Source: Echinostoma caproni (taxonomy: Eukaryota; Platyhelminthes; Trematoda; Plagiorchiida; Echinostomatidae). Taken from it: a stretch of 42,080 nt of DNA. Of the stretch, positions 10,800 to 23,100 are shown in pieces (the stretch's first letter is position 1; each line of letters starts with the position of its first letter). The notes beneath the pieces were generated by a model. That model ran no database searches. It saw only the letters and a program-made list of their open reading frames with translations, and was not told the origin of the DNA. The stretch covers positions 7,797-49,876 of the forward strand of contig UZAN01042270.1 of the NCBI GenBank assembly GCA_900618425.1. The letters run 5' to 3'. Both the position numbers and the translations under genes were made by a program.

Positions 10800-11705
10800 C
10801 AAACTAACTTTAAGGGTAACCAAGACGCATCGATCCTACGGTTCCTAGGCACAACGGACTATCCTTGATTAAAAATAAGGAATCACCAATGGGGCTCATA
10901 CTATCACTGATAGATTCACCTAGCCATAGTATTGCTCGCTGGTTGTCCGATATACTGCATTCGAGATAAAAGCATATTCCTATGTAGATTTGAAGGTAAA
11001 GCAAACACACCAGAAAATAAATAACAGTTTAAAGCGCATAGTACTGTTTTCACCCTAAAGTTTAGTTTTGGTTCGTAAATGTGTTGTTGGAGCTGCCCAT
11101 TACATTCTCAACTGCAAAAAGAAAGCAAATACCGAGTACTTAAGCTGCTATTTCTTTGCACAAAAAATGCTCACTTCCAGTTGCATGAAACTTTATACCG
11201 AAAATCGGGCAATGTGACCATGGGATCACCCCTGGGCCAATTGTTATTCGCAAAACTAGAAAAGCCTTAGCTCAATTCTGTAATCGAGACTTGGGAACAT
11301 TAGTATCACGATTCTGCATCAGTGATAATAGAAGCAACGTAGAATACGTGCAAGCGGAATTTGAGAAGACACGCAGGGCAGTGTACTTTATAATTAAACC
11401 TGAAGTGAGTATATAACTTCCGTTTCCGGATCGACCTTTTAACAGAACGGAAGATGGTCAAATCCAACCTCGAAAGATATGCAACTGAAATGGAAAAACA
11501 AAACAACAGAGGCAGGTCCATGAAAATTCAGCATATAAGCAACCTAGTGAAATATTTTCTTACCACAGCCACTGCAATTCGAGTTAAACACGCACCGGGG
11601 GTTTCGCTGGTCTTTATTTCAAACATTTCACGTGATCACTTTTGCAAATGCTATCTGATTGAACGAATGTTGAAAATTCACATCGAAAACATTGGGGAGT
11701 AAAAT
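10800..11705 (+). mobile_element. Penelope-like element fragment: reverse transcriptase
   Basis: PLE reverse transcriptase blocks occur in order on the plus strand, in shifting frames. The 10826-10969 frame reads PRHNGLSLIKNKESPMGL and then DSPSHSIARWLSDIL, equivalent to the 'PRxYGLPKIHKxxxPLRPI...SPxxxLARWLxxIL' region. The 11079-11270 frame reads LLFLCTKNAHFQ, then a GNVTMGSPLG block ('GVAMGSPLGPLLA'). The frame from about 11314 reads FCISDNRSNVEYVQAEFEK, the segment that follows the YxDD box, then LPFPDRPFNRTEDGQIQ, the 'LPFLDVLLxRxEDG' block. The YxDD box itself is not readable (it falls at about 11295-11310 and is mutated). No GIY-YIG domain follows within the next 400 bases, so the copy is 3'-truncated as well as broken. 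Confidence 0.82.
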
Positions 11706-12879
11706 TTGTTCATCAGCTAGCTGAAACAGATTGATTAAAGAACTTTATGAGGTAAGTTAAAAGAAAAGTATGCGAGGGGAATTTCATGTATATGCTTTAA
11801 TAGCACGTAAAACACGAAACGAGATAGTTAAATCCAAAATGAACTGAGAAATCTAGTATGTGGTTGCCAGTGATTATTTGCAACCCCGGGAGAAGACGGG
11901 TGATGGTCACCAGCTTTTGAACACCGCGTTTTTTAAATGATGTGTATAATGCCTGAGGTACCTTATTGTATATTTATCTTGACAACGTAACAAACCGGGG
12001 AATGAACGCTTAGTGCTTACTTTCTGATCGCTTTCAATCAAATAGCGTGTCATGTGAGGGGACCAGTGTACGGGGTGCAATCAAGGTGTGATGCGTCGGC
12101 TGACTCACTGATTCACTGGAGAATGTGTTCCGTCATTCTACAGCTTTTCACCATGAAGTGAAATCGTTCTTCAAATGAATCCACCAATTGCAGTCTACTA
12201 TGGAACCTGTCAAGCGACGGCGCTTCGACAGTCACAAGTTAGCGGTTGGCTCCAGCCTGCCAAAACCTCACTAGTTGGAATGAACGGATTTCTCTGTAAA
12301 AAAAGTACCTCTGAGTGATTTACTTGGTGAGAAGAAAAGCAATGTTACTCGGATACACAGAACGATTTATGATTAAGACACTTGAACTGCGAGACCATAT
12401 TTGAAATCGTTAAAATATATCAGACATTAGGTATATCTAACGCATAAGTTCTTGTTCTCGTTACACCGTTTCTAATCCTCGTCATCTTTTCTCAGGACCC
12501 GATAATATTTCCTCTATTCCTCGGGTGCAATAAGCAAAATCTGTGGATATAATGGTAACTGACGAATACCCATGTTCGCAGAAGTGATGACACTATTGTA
12601 TCAGCCGCCTCGTAGAGTTTTACGATGATGTAAGTACCATATTAGACTGTTGATTGCCTTATTATTGATAAGAGAATATCTCTTACGCGAGGATGCCTTG
12701 CCTCCATGTAATTTAATATCGTTTGTAGGATCGTGCATAACTGCCAGTTCTTCTAATTACCACCAATCTCGCTTACTACAGTGTAAAGATAGTGGATACA
12801 TAATTAGGCTGGAAAGGGGATACGGCGAGGATTAGCATTGGTGCAGTCAGGATAAGAAGCAGTAGGTGTCAAGTCGTTT
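11706..12879. other. Intergenic; nothing recognised
   Basis: I looked here for the missing PLE endonuclease and found none. An ORF at 12650-12835 has no motif. No repeat or RNA-like structure stands out. Confidence 0.4.
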
Positions 12880-13045
12880 GGCGGTGGTGCTCAAGTGGTA
12901 CAGGTTCCCAATTTATTTTCTCGGAGGACATGTGTTCGATTCCCACCAACACTAAGTGTTCCCAATTGTCTACGTTTTGATCGTTACCTCTCTCTTGGAA
13001 ACTGTATCATTTCGTGCACAGTAAAATGAAGTGAAGTGAAAATAA
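12880..13045 (+). repeat. tRNA-derived SINE, copy 2 (divergent)
   Basis: The head has an A-box-like GGTGCTCAAGTGGTAC (about 12886-12901) and a near-perfect B box GTTCGATTCCC (12933-12943). The 3' part reads CTTGGAAACTGTATCATTT, then AGTAAAATGAAGTGAAG, which aligns with the CCTGAAAACTGTATC and GAAGTAAAA tail of copies 1 and 4. The A-to-B spacing is normal. The middle body is much more diverged than in copies 1 and 4, so this is an older or different subfamily. Confidence 0.7.
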
Positions 13046-13338
13046 TGAGGGTACGAAAAGTTGATGGTCATCACCTAGTTCACAAGTTGCGTCTTGAAAT
13101 AGAGTCCACTTTAGACCCCGTTTGTATCCTAAAAGGTAGAACCGATTGTTCTGTTCAAGTCGGAGCGCAATACATACATAGATGAAAATCAAAGTCGAAG
13201 TTTTATTATGGTAAATATTTATAAGCGTGTTTTTCTTATACCATAGGGTTTAACACAAATGGATCCATTTAAAATTCATAGAAAGATCAGGAATGTCACA
13301 ACTCATCCTTGTTTCGTTCACCGCTACGAACGTTCGAA
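13046..13338. other. Short interval, likely 3' flank of the minus-strand LINE
   Basis: AT-rich DNA downstream (on the minus strand) of the LINE stop at 13339. It may include that element's 3' UTR. No gene is seen. Confidence 0.4.
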
Positions 13339-13695
13339 TTAATGCCTTGTCAAAGTTTCATCTAGTTTGTGCTTGAAAGAATTCACTGTTGGCGCAGAAA
13401 CAACGTAGAGGGGTAGAGAATTCCAAATAGTACACACCTTAAGTATACGTGAATGACGCTGGCATTCTAGTCGACATTTTTGGAGCACGAATTTGAATGA
13501 GTGACCCTTGAGGTGAGTGTTGGACTATAAGGCGAACAGTGAACTGCATGGTTGATCAGGATTCTGCATTATTTGTTACCTCAAAATCAAGTGCCCTCGA
13601 ATTCAGCGATACTATGTGGAGCACAGTCCTAGTGAGTCTAGTTTTTCTACATAAGTATTAGAATGCAGTCCCTTGACCATTTTGGTGGAGGTTCG
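13339..13695 (-). mobile_element. CR1-type LINE, ORF2 C-terminal fragment
   Basis: A single minus-strand frame from 13680 down to the TAA at 13339-13341 (114 codons) carries the classic C-terminus of CR1/Jockey-type ORF2. It starts MVKGLHSNTYVEKLDSLGL ('MVKGLxxxSYEERLxxLGL') and passes through a 'RxLRGDLIxxYxI' equivalent (RGHLILR). It continues with SNTHLKGHSFKFVLQKCRL ('SNTRGHSxKL') and WNSLPLYVVSAPTVNSFK ('WNSLPxxVVxAPSVxxFK'). Four in-frame stops lie in the first half, but there is no frameshift, so decay has been mainly by substitution. Nothing convincing precedes 13695 on this strand, so the fragment is strongly 5'-truncated, as is common for LINEs. Confidence 0.88.
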
Positions 13696-16600
13696 ATTTT
13701 ACGATCTAGAGTTTGATATTGGGTTGTGAATAGTTCAGCTTGTGGACTAATTCCTTATCACATTTTTTGGTTGCGCGTAATACTAGATATATTATCAACA
13801 TATCAACCCCACTGTAGAAGAAATGCCGATCTGTTAAAAACAGGGCGCAAACATTTCCCTGCAGACCTTTCTCTTTGTAGGGAAGAGATACCCTCAAGTG
13901 TAATCGATTGGCGTTTGCGGGACTCCAGTCACTAATTTGAAGGACTAAATACTTTTCATATAAATTCATTACCTCGGATATCAAGACTGTCTAGATTTCA
14001 AAATTTTATAGTTCTCCATTACGGTAAACTGCAGCAGCATGTTCAGTCAGCAGTGATGATGCAATTGTCATTGGCATTATTATGGTGACATCACTCCCAC
14101 CCAGCCATTCCACTTTATATGACTCAAGCTTGCCTCGGATAAACTGTTTAACCGACACCAGGACGATGTTCTCCGCTTTCAATACCGGATATATGACATG
14201 CTCATTTTCCCCGGCTTTGTTTTACAACTCTAAAATAAGTTTCCATGTTAATCCTTCAGATGAATACCAAAGAAAACAAAGCAAGGTGTTATGTATATAT
14301 ACGGACGAACGAGGTTCATATCTGCAATGGACTTGTTGATGCCAAAGTGAAGGTTATGAAGCAACCCATACATACATTGCTGGATATTCCATTTCTCCCG
14401 ATGTGCCACCGGGTTGGGTGAACTGCTCATCTTGTGATCTCTCTCCTTTTGATAGAGATGAAAATATTCCTATTGTTAACTATTGTCTAGCATACTACTC
14501 ATTCGAACACCGGATAGTTGATCAGGCAGTGCTCCTTTCTCTTACCCTGTGCTTCCAATCTTTTCAGTCTACATTTTATTTGCTCTTTATGTGACGAAAT
14601 TCACCAACTCCATCACTAAAGTTAAATAAGGCTGTTCATCTGTTATCGACCATGGGGAACATATCTTGATACTTTAACACAGCGATGTAACATTCCAAAT
14701 TCCCCCGGGGCTATCGTTTGGCCATTTGTATGACTCTGAGTTGCACCAATGTTGACAATCATCTCTGGAAGCTGTCTGAATTCGCACTGTAAACAGTCTG
14801 TTTTGAAATGTCATGCAATTTTGTCACAGAGCTCGGAGTTACTCTAGACTGATTCGTTTCTCCACTCTAGGTTGGTTAGTGAACATGGTCTTGTGAAACC
14901 AGATCACCTTGAATTGATGAATTCTGCGTGTTTTGCTGAAAACCCCGCATGAAATGAGTGACCGGCTTCACGTGCGCATCACACTGTTGGTGTGACGTCA
15001 GCACGGCATTCTTTTGGTTGGTGGATGAAGCATAAATCGGTGAACAAACAATTAAAAAGATACCAGAGAGTACGATAAACTGCAGAGGAGATAGGGCATA
15101 TCCAGAACCTGTTACGTTTCATAAACGTTTCACCTGACGGTTTGGAAGCACACGAGAAACAGATGTATTATCGTGTATTCTCACCAGTTCAGTAGAGGCA
15201 TGTCAGTCAATTGATCGTGAATCAGTTGTTTTCACCCCTAGCGGCCAAAGCGGTCACAAAATAGTGACTGTTGAGGTAATCAACAGACGACCGCTGGGTC
15301 TGATTTACGTTCAACATACAACTGATGCGGACCAAGTGCAACCAAAGTAGTGACATAAACTAGCAAAATCGAATATTACACTTCCTCATTTTCTCGGTGT
15401 CACCTGAGTCTTCTTTGAATGAGTTTGTCGCTTACTCTCTCTCTATCTCAAACCATAGGATTCCCACTGGACATATTCAACCTTCGTCACTGACAGGAAC
15501 ACATACACGATGACGTTCCGGTGAATGTATGACATTTTTGGCCAATTCTAATACGGTGGGATAACATACCAAGTTCGATGAACGAAAACAGCTGTTACTC
15601 GGTGCATCCGATTTTCGTCATTTTGAACGAGTATGTTCTGCATCATCAATGCTTCCAATTGTTTTCTTTCTCCACCAAATAAATGAAATTTTCAACGTAC
15701 ATCCAATGCAACAAATCAATGTTATAAGCAACCTGCGGATCCATGAAAAAGTCCTCTCGATTTGTGCTCCTTCGATTTCATTGCGAGAGAATCCATATCG
15801 ATCAGTATTAGGAACAGGCAAGTTTATTTCCATTGGAAGACAAGTCATGAGATTACAATTAGAACATTTGCATAAAATTACTCCTCTCGTTCAGGGAAAC
15901 TTTGAATAAAAACTGTCTCCATTCTTGAATATTCATAACTTTGAGGACCTATGTGTATAAATGCGATGTTCTGTCAATTCATGGATGCGTTTCCTCTGAC
16001 CGAATATTCGGAAAATTTCACTGCTCTTTATTTGTCCCCGTTGTTGAATTTTGTTAAATCAATTCGTTGCTCATATGTGTGTGCAATAGTTGGCCCAAAT
16101 ATCCCCGTGNNNNNNCGTGAACTCATTTGTTTCCAAAGAGATAGAGTACCTTATGTTTACATTGAAACATAAGAAAATGGACAAACGACAGCTTTTTGTT
16201 CTCGAAGCAGTTGAATAATTTATGCTCCCTTATCAGGATGGGCAGACATCAGGTAGAAGTTACATAGCAGGTGCCAAGCATGAAGAGGAGAGTAATTTAA
16301 TAAACTACCTGGTTCAAAATTGATTATTGCGGTACAATAACCATTTTTGTCACCCTCAAACTGAATGCTTTTATTTCTCTGTATCGATATGTATGTTAGG
16401 ATGTGTTCCGTGGATGAGAAGGGGGATATGTAAACATGAAAAGCGATTTTTAACACAAGCTATTGTTTTCCACAGTTACTCAAATTTTATTTTAAAAGAT
16501 ATGATCAATTATTTTAAAACATCTGTCCAATCTTTCTGACGCATAACCTGGTTTTATGGTGCACCCTGATCGTAACCATTTGCGTGCGAGTTCAGCGGGA

Positions 16601-19030
16601 ATATATTTCGTACTGTATACCAAACCTCTGACGCTGAAACAAAAGGTGCCACGCTAAAGATGAGCAGCCATCACTACTGTCAAACCATTTGTTTTTGACT
16701 CATGACACTGGTGAAATATGAGCACATCTAACTTCCGTGCTGCTGCATCATTATTCTAAGTTGTTTCTTTCTCTATTTTGTTTGAATAATAAATACCTCA
16801 AAAGTTCGTTACAGCTTTGATTTGACAGAATATTCCTTCAGCCATCGCTTACGTTTCCTCAGTATTCAGGGATTTTATTGATCTCGTATTCTGATTTCAT
16901 CTTGCCACAAAGTGCTTCACAGGTAACAACGCCAATTTTAGCATTTTGCATTTGGATTAATCATAAAGACCGATGGAACTGCTATCAGAAAGTAGTGTCA
17001 TTTAAATAAATATATCTGGATTTCTCCCCTACAATATCCTATACTGTTTCGATTCAATAGTAAACTCATCAATGAACTGAATTTGAGCTTCTATCAAATA
17101 TAGTTTCGCAGTGCACGTAGCCTACTTACGATGGAATCTTTGGATTGCTTAAAGTGTGTGTATCTGTATTCAACTATAAAAACTGAACAGTTGTTTTGGG
17201 AAGAGAAATTAGCCTCATTGAATGTTTGGGACTGATTTCGTCTTCAGACCTGATATGGGACGCTCAATGATGACATAATTATTAGGCAATTCGATTATTG
17301 CGACTACTCGGGATATGAGGTGGGCCAGGGGTGCTTAGGCACCTGCACACATTGTTTTTTGTCAAAGAAGGGGGTTGTGCAGACAAACTCCTACGGCTGC
17401 CATCGGACCTGCCTCGATAGTTGACCACGAACCCGATACGGTGGCATTCACAGTGTGATATGTTTAGACTGGGTGTGAAACCAGTGTATTTGTAAGTAAC
17501 CTAATTGTTTCTGTATTTAGCCGTGCCGGGTAGTATTCACGGATTCGTCCAGACAAACACCTGACTGTGAGGCGTGAATACGCTCTTCCATAGGACCATG
17601 TAAATGATCACACCTACGGTGAGAATCAGGCACTTTGTCCTTTACTCGTAAACGCACAATGGGCTGGGATGTAAACAAACAATACACGCAAGCCAAAATC
17701 CCGTTTTATTTCGAGGGTTTATTAAGTATGTTACGTTTGGTACGAAAATGTCTCTGGCATATGCTCAAATTTAGTTCATATCCGGATTTTACTGCATTAT
17801 GTTACATTTACCTTTTTCATTGTAGGTGATACACGAGCAAACGTGATTCGGCGTGAGATGGTGTGATTTGGTTGATATACATTGGTTTGCTGTTCAAATC
17901 CTGGGAGTGACGGTGGATATACAATAAACAATGTGATCTAACCAGAACAAGCGTGGCGTCTATCTAGTGTATGGTTGACTGCGTGAGATGAAGATTAAAC
18001 GCCAGAGAGAAGCCTAGATGACGCTCTGTCCGAATCAGTATTATATATTCGACAACATCAACGAAATAATATGAAATGTTTGGTAAATTACCATTATCTG
18101 TTACAAATAATCCATCCGTATTCACATTCTCGCAAAAGTTTGGCCTAATCAATGCCATCATCATTTTATGAATGTTTAGTTTGAGAGGAACACGTAGGAC
18201 GTTTGTAATGAGACAATAGTTGGATACGTTGTATCAGTTTAGCGGTAAAAATCAATCAACCGCTGACATGCTCTTGGCGAGAGCGGTTGACGAAGCCCCA
18301 CAAAGCTATATGCTAGGCTATGTGAAGAGCAACATCAAGAACAACACTCAAAACTAAGATGGATCATAGGTTCACACGTTGGCCACAGCTTAGATTTGAA
18401 ACGTCTGTCGAGCTGTGTTGGAGTTTCTCCCACTTGACCTCTCTTCTTGTCTACGATACGGTGCGTGTAGCTTCATTGGTTTCACTAGCCCCACCATGGT
18501 TTACTCAGCTTATCACCTCATATGCATTCAAAAGATACCCCCATTCTGCGCTTATTCAGTTGCACGGTTTGATGAAATGGTTTAAAATTTCTTTTTTCCT
18601 ATATTACAGCAATGTAGCTAATTGTGTTCATTCTAATTGTGCTTTGAGTGCCGGTGAACCTATCTTTTGAGGTCGAAGATGAATCAGCACTAGGCTTCCT
18701 AATTTGGATTTCAAACGCTCAACAGGGAGCTGCATGATCGACGGTCAAATCATCTACTGCCGAGTCCAATGCCCATGGTTCCAGTGTTGAGGATGAAACC
18801 CAGTGATGCGCACTGTTGACCAGTTATAAGAAAAACGTAGCGCATGTCCAGTGCTCTCTGGCGTTCATCACAAAACATTCTATTGTAGCTAAAGTAAATG
18901 CGCCGAAGATATGAAACCATATGCAGTGTTCAAAACAGTATAAATCATCAAATTTGAAATAATGTTGGTAGACGTAAGTGTGTATTCAAATTAGCGATCA
19001 GTATATAAAAGGATTAAGAATCTGTCATAT
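13696..19030. other. Intergenic; nothing recognised except an assembly gap
   Basis: Many short ORFs lie on both strands (for example 14082-14339, 14403-14594, 15618-15848 on the minus strand, 15649-15909, 18359-18670). They overlap each other, have no motifs I know and no consistent splice context. A GTTCAAATCCTGG block at about 17894-17906 resembles a Pol III B box, but no paired A box or shared SINE tail is visible. The last part is the 3' flank of the GPCR gene; I could not place its poly(A) signal. Confidence 0.4.
16110..16115. other. Assembly gap of six N
   Basis: Six ambiguous bases interrupt the sequence. The true length of missing DNA is unknown, so reading frames across it (such as the one at 15951-16172) cannot be trusted. 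Confidence 0.99.
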
Positions 19031-20175
19031 TTAGTTGATGGTTCGCCTCCTCCTCTTCGGGATGCACAAAGAGATACAGAGCAGCGCCAAATTCACTGTC
19101 GAAATTGTTGGCCAAAGGGACATTGTGTATATATAGTTGTGTGGTGTGTTGTGATTTAATCCGAGGAAAACTGCCGAGAATGTGTCCAGATCTTTACCCG
19201 CGCTCAGGCTAATTCGGATAACTGAGTTGGCAATGAACATTGCTGTGGATATGTTAATCCAGCTGCGATCGGTAACAGAAAAATGTTTAATCATCACGGA
19301 TGTCGCCACTGATGTCACTTGTGTAGTCTGATGATTCGGTAATGTGTTAACTGGATTCTCTGAGTTCGAATGTGATGCACAATTGGTGTTTCTTCGTCGC
19401 ACAAAAACGTAAATCAAGCCCTTGATGGAATAAAACAGAATGACAAACGTACAAATAATGAGAAGGAAATTAGGTATGATCACAAGGAGAATGAATTCCA
19501 CATAGACGAGAAATTTCACGTAAAATACATAGTATTCTTGACGTAGACTGCACGATAATTCCAGTTGCATAACGACAGAGCCATTGGGTAACTGATATTC
19601 AATCGGAGTAACATTTCCAATCATCCATATGTAGTTGCATATGCCGGAGAATGACAAAGCGATGAATAAACTCATTCCGATTTTCAATTTGAGCGTGTTC
19701 AACACAGCATTGGAATAGGGGGGACATTGTTGACTTTCCAGATCGTTTCGGTGGCTATTCCGATTAGACCTCCACAGCCGTCCAACGGCCAAAATACGTT
19801 CTGCGCCGTACACAACGAGTATCCACTGGGTGACTAAATGTGAGAATGTGATCAACATGAAAGTTAGTCTACAGCCGAGATTGAGTTCTGTTCTATAGCT
19901 GATGCTACTTCGAACATGATCGAACATGACCACGGCGGGAATGAAGTATTCGGCCGTGATGGTCAAAGAATCAAACGTTGCAATTAACCCAATAAGGAAC
20001 AGTTGACTTGCATCAAAGTCAGTTTTATTCACACCATTGGAATTATATGGCCCAGCGGATGATGGCAAACAAACATTGTCCGATATCGGGTTTGGTTGAT
20101 TACGCAACGAAGGCATTTCGTTTTCTTCATCTGGCTGGAACGTTTGACTACCAAGAAACGGGCTATCGGTCTTTT
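19031..20175 (-). CDS. Rhodopsin-type GPCR, exon 2 (TM2 to C-terminus)
   Basis: The minus-strand frame ends in TAA at 19031-19033 and encodes six transmembrane segments of a class A G-protein-coupled receptor. In a 460-residue model with exon 1, I see TM2 (about 137-164, Asp148 at the 2.50 position in LIATFD) and TM3 (181-204, with conserved Cys181). ER at 205-206 stands in for DRY. TM4 is about 243-265, ECL2 has Cys288 as the disulfide partner, and TM5 (about 297-328) has the conserved Pro314. TM6 (about 385-404) lacks the CWxP motif, and TM7 (about 430-450) has TVNLALLCIS in place of NPxxY. The tail is short and basic (PKRRRRTIN). N-glycosylation sequons include N267 and N277. The frame stays open upstream to 20377 but has no ATG there. 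A TCTCAG acceptor ending at 20176 gives the phase that joins exon 1; GAAG ending at 20125 is an alternative. The ligand is unknown; the TM7 end resembles flatworm neuropeptide-type receptors ('SxNFxLYCIS'). Confidence 0.87.
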
Positions 20176-23100
20176 CTGAGATTGTACGCTTTGGATAACA
20201 GCCACGACGATACAAACATACCGTCCTGTACAGACAGCAGCCGCAATTTATGCTACATTTAAACGCGGATTGTCTGAATGCAGCATGCTGGTTTCTACGA
20301 TGTGGTTCCTTCCTGGTACAACCAAGCAAACTGCGACCAGAGCCATGGTTATGATCGGCATCTGTGTAGCAAATCAATGAACAAAAGTACGGAAAATTTA
20401 TGTCATGAGCACAGTCAGGATGGACGCATTAAAAGTGTCTGCACATTCTCATATGAAAGGTGTCTGATGAATTTCTTTGCCTTGGTTATCATAAGGTAAC
20501 AGATTTTAGTTATTCTGTTTTTTGACACTAAGAGTTAGACGCTTCCGAAAGGATCAAACATTTAGCGCTCATAACAGTTGATGCATTTTTTAAGTCCAAA
20601 GATTTTAATTTTCCAAAAGTAGCATCAATTATATTGCCCCTATATAAGCTGACTCGGAGGTTGTGCATGTCTTTTGCATTGGTCAAAAGCTAGATCATTC
20701 ACGGCGACACAGTGAGCTGTGTGCAGAACACATCGGAGAATATCCTAATACAGTTCGTTTTCATCCTGTTTGTCAGTATTGCAAAACAATTGCTGGTTTG
20801 TGCAGCTGCTAATTCATATCGTTACGGTATAATCTAAACGCTGCATCAAAGTCTGTTTCACGTATTCATATTGGGAGAAACAGAAGAAGTGTTTAATTAG
20901 CTACTGATCAGCCCTCATGCGATAGATCAACGTATGTAGGTTAACGGGTTTATTTCCCCGAAGACAATGCTACAAGGCCGGTAGGTAACATAAAAACCTG
21001 GAGCGATCGGACGCAGGACATCACAAGGAAAGCACGGGTATTTATTGTTCAAAGTCGAAAGATGTTCAAACAGTTCAAGGTAGTGATCATCAAAAAGCCT
21101 TCTTGACGCAAACCGTTTCAGTGGTTTATTTTTAATTTTAGGCTGCCTGACCACATTCCGATGATGATCTTCCGGCTATTAGCAAACTCTTAACATACAT
21201 AGTTCTACTGTGATTAACACTGGTAATTCTTCATGATTTAAATAAATAATTCGGAGTGCGAACACGCAAGGTAGATGATTGATACCAGTCTCGTTCAGAT
21301 ACGTCTAGTATTCCTGATTGATGTCTATGCTTATGTGAGTTCAGGAGAATTTTGTCTCATTCAGTGTAAATTTTTACACTGAGAAAAGAACACGCAAACT
21401 TGCTTTGAATAAAATGAAATGCAAAAGAAGAAAAGCATCTTACACACATAAAACCTAATATCAGAATTAAGCAAACCCTCTTTTGATAATCAGAAATGGT
21501 CCACATGAGGACCCTGGATGTTGCTATAAAGTTATGGCTGTGGTAAAAGAACGGAAACAGACAACTATGACTCACAATTGTCCACACACTCTTTTGTCTC
21601 GTTTTTAGAGGCTTGATCCGTTTGAGAACAGAGGAACAATCCCCACCATTCGGATCACGATCAACCAAAGACGGTGTACACAACGAGCCCAGTTAAGTCA
21701 TAGAGAAAGTAGTCCGCAAAGTACTGGGCGAGCAAAGCCGATGTAAATAATTATGACAATAAGAATACGAATGGTTAACACAGACTACGTCAAGTAACTT
21801 TCAACCAGTCTTTTTCTACAGGTTCAGTTTTTGCTGAGAACAATACGCCTGTCTATGTATTTAGCCTTCACTGACCCCTATGTGTACTTTGCTCATTCCG
21901 GTTTGAAGTACATACATACAGAATCTTCGTGAAGACAGAACCAATAATGTGGCTTGCATGAATTGCTTAAAACATATATGACCGATACACTCGCGAATGA
22001 AAATTATTCATGTGGATGAAAATATCTCCTCACAAGTGAGGTGCGGCCCGGGAAAAACAAACAAGCAAGCCGAATAAACAGAACAGTGCCGTCTGAGGGA
22101 AATGATGCATAAATTCCGTCCGCCTGGTTGAAAATAAGCAGATTGAACTCTGCGATGTTTCATAACATATACCATGTGATAATGTTACTATCAGTTAACC
22201 GATAACAAGTGTTTGATTAGGATTCGTCTGATCGAGTTCAGATAGGGGGAGGATAGTGCTAATGTGAAGATGATGAAGGGCTATTTGGGGCACCAGTGCC
22301 AGGCAGCGGTAATCAATTTTCAAAAACGTGTACTAAACAGATGTTTTCCGGTCAACAAATGCCTCCCATTGAATAATTGTTTGATGAACCGGATTGATAC
22401 ACAACTGAATGTTTTTGTTGTGTTGATTCAAAGGGCAAAATTGCCAGCCCTTGGCTTCTAAGGATGTTATTCAATAAATGACGAAAGAAAGGTGCAACAC
22501 ATTTTCACTTTGAATGACAATTGCAACATCATTTTTATCAGTGCTGCAGTAGAACTTAAATTCGATTAACTCATACTATGATCGTTTGTTTTCAGTGAAA
22601 TTTCAAGAACAATAGTCGAATGAACTATTTTTTTACTGATGCTGAAGCGCCTTTTTTGTCTTTTATCACGTGAAATCAAACATAAGCTTTTTACATTTTG
22701 TGACTACCAGAGGTGAATCAAATTTAGGATTTGTGAAATATATTACATTTGAACACGTTTCAGTAGTCCGGATAACATTTCAATTTAATAGGGGATGAGA
22801 TAAGTTCAGGTTGCTGATTGCCAATCAAAAGTGTATTTATTTGTTTAGTTTTATGTGACCTGAAGATCATAGGCGTCTTATCTCGAAGGATGTTCTTGCG
22901 AATCCAACCATCACAGCCACCCACATTTTCTCATTCTCTGTATGCAGTATGAAAGCCCTTCAATGAGTGGCTTCCCGCCTTGCTAAAAATTGCATCATTG
23001 CATGCATGATATACAAAAGTAAACTTGAAAAAGAAGCAGACAACAGTCACGTACTTACGGCCAATAAATCTGTTCATATTGAAATACCTAACCAACAAAA

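Noticed and set aside
15618..15909. Overlapping ORFs on both strands, one with DRYGFSRNE and a hydrophobic segment
   Set aside because: No domain could be assigned, flanking splice sites are poor, and both strands being open suggests compositional chance.
17860..17935. A fifth SINE copy
   Set aside because: A B-box-like GTTCAAATCCTGG is present, but no convincing A box at the right distance and no shared SINE tail.
20176..20377. The first 67 codons of the open frame leading into the GPCR exon as real N-terminus
   Set aside because: There is no ATG (the frame can only start at TTG), the composition is Cys/Arg/His-rich without pattern, and a receptor needs TM1 before TM2. Treated as intron sequence that happens to be open.
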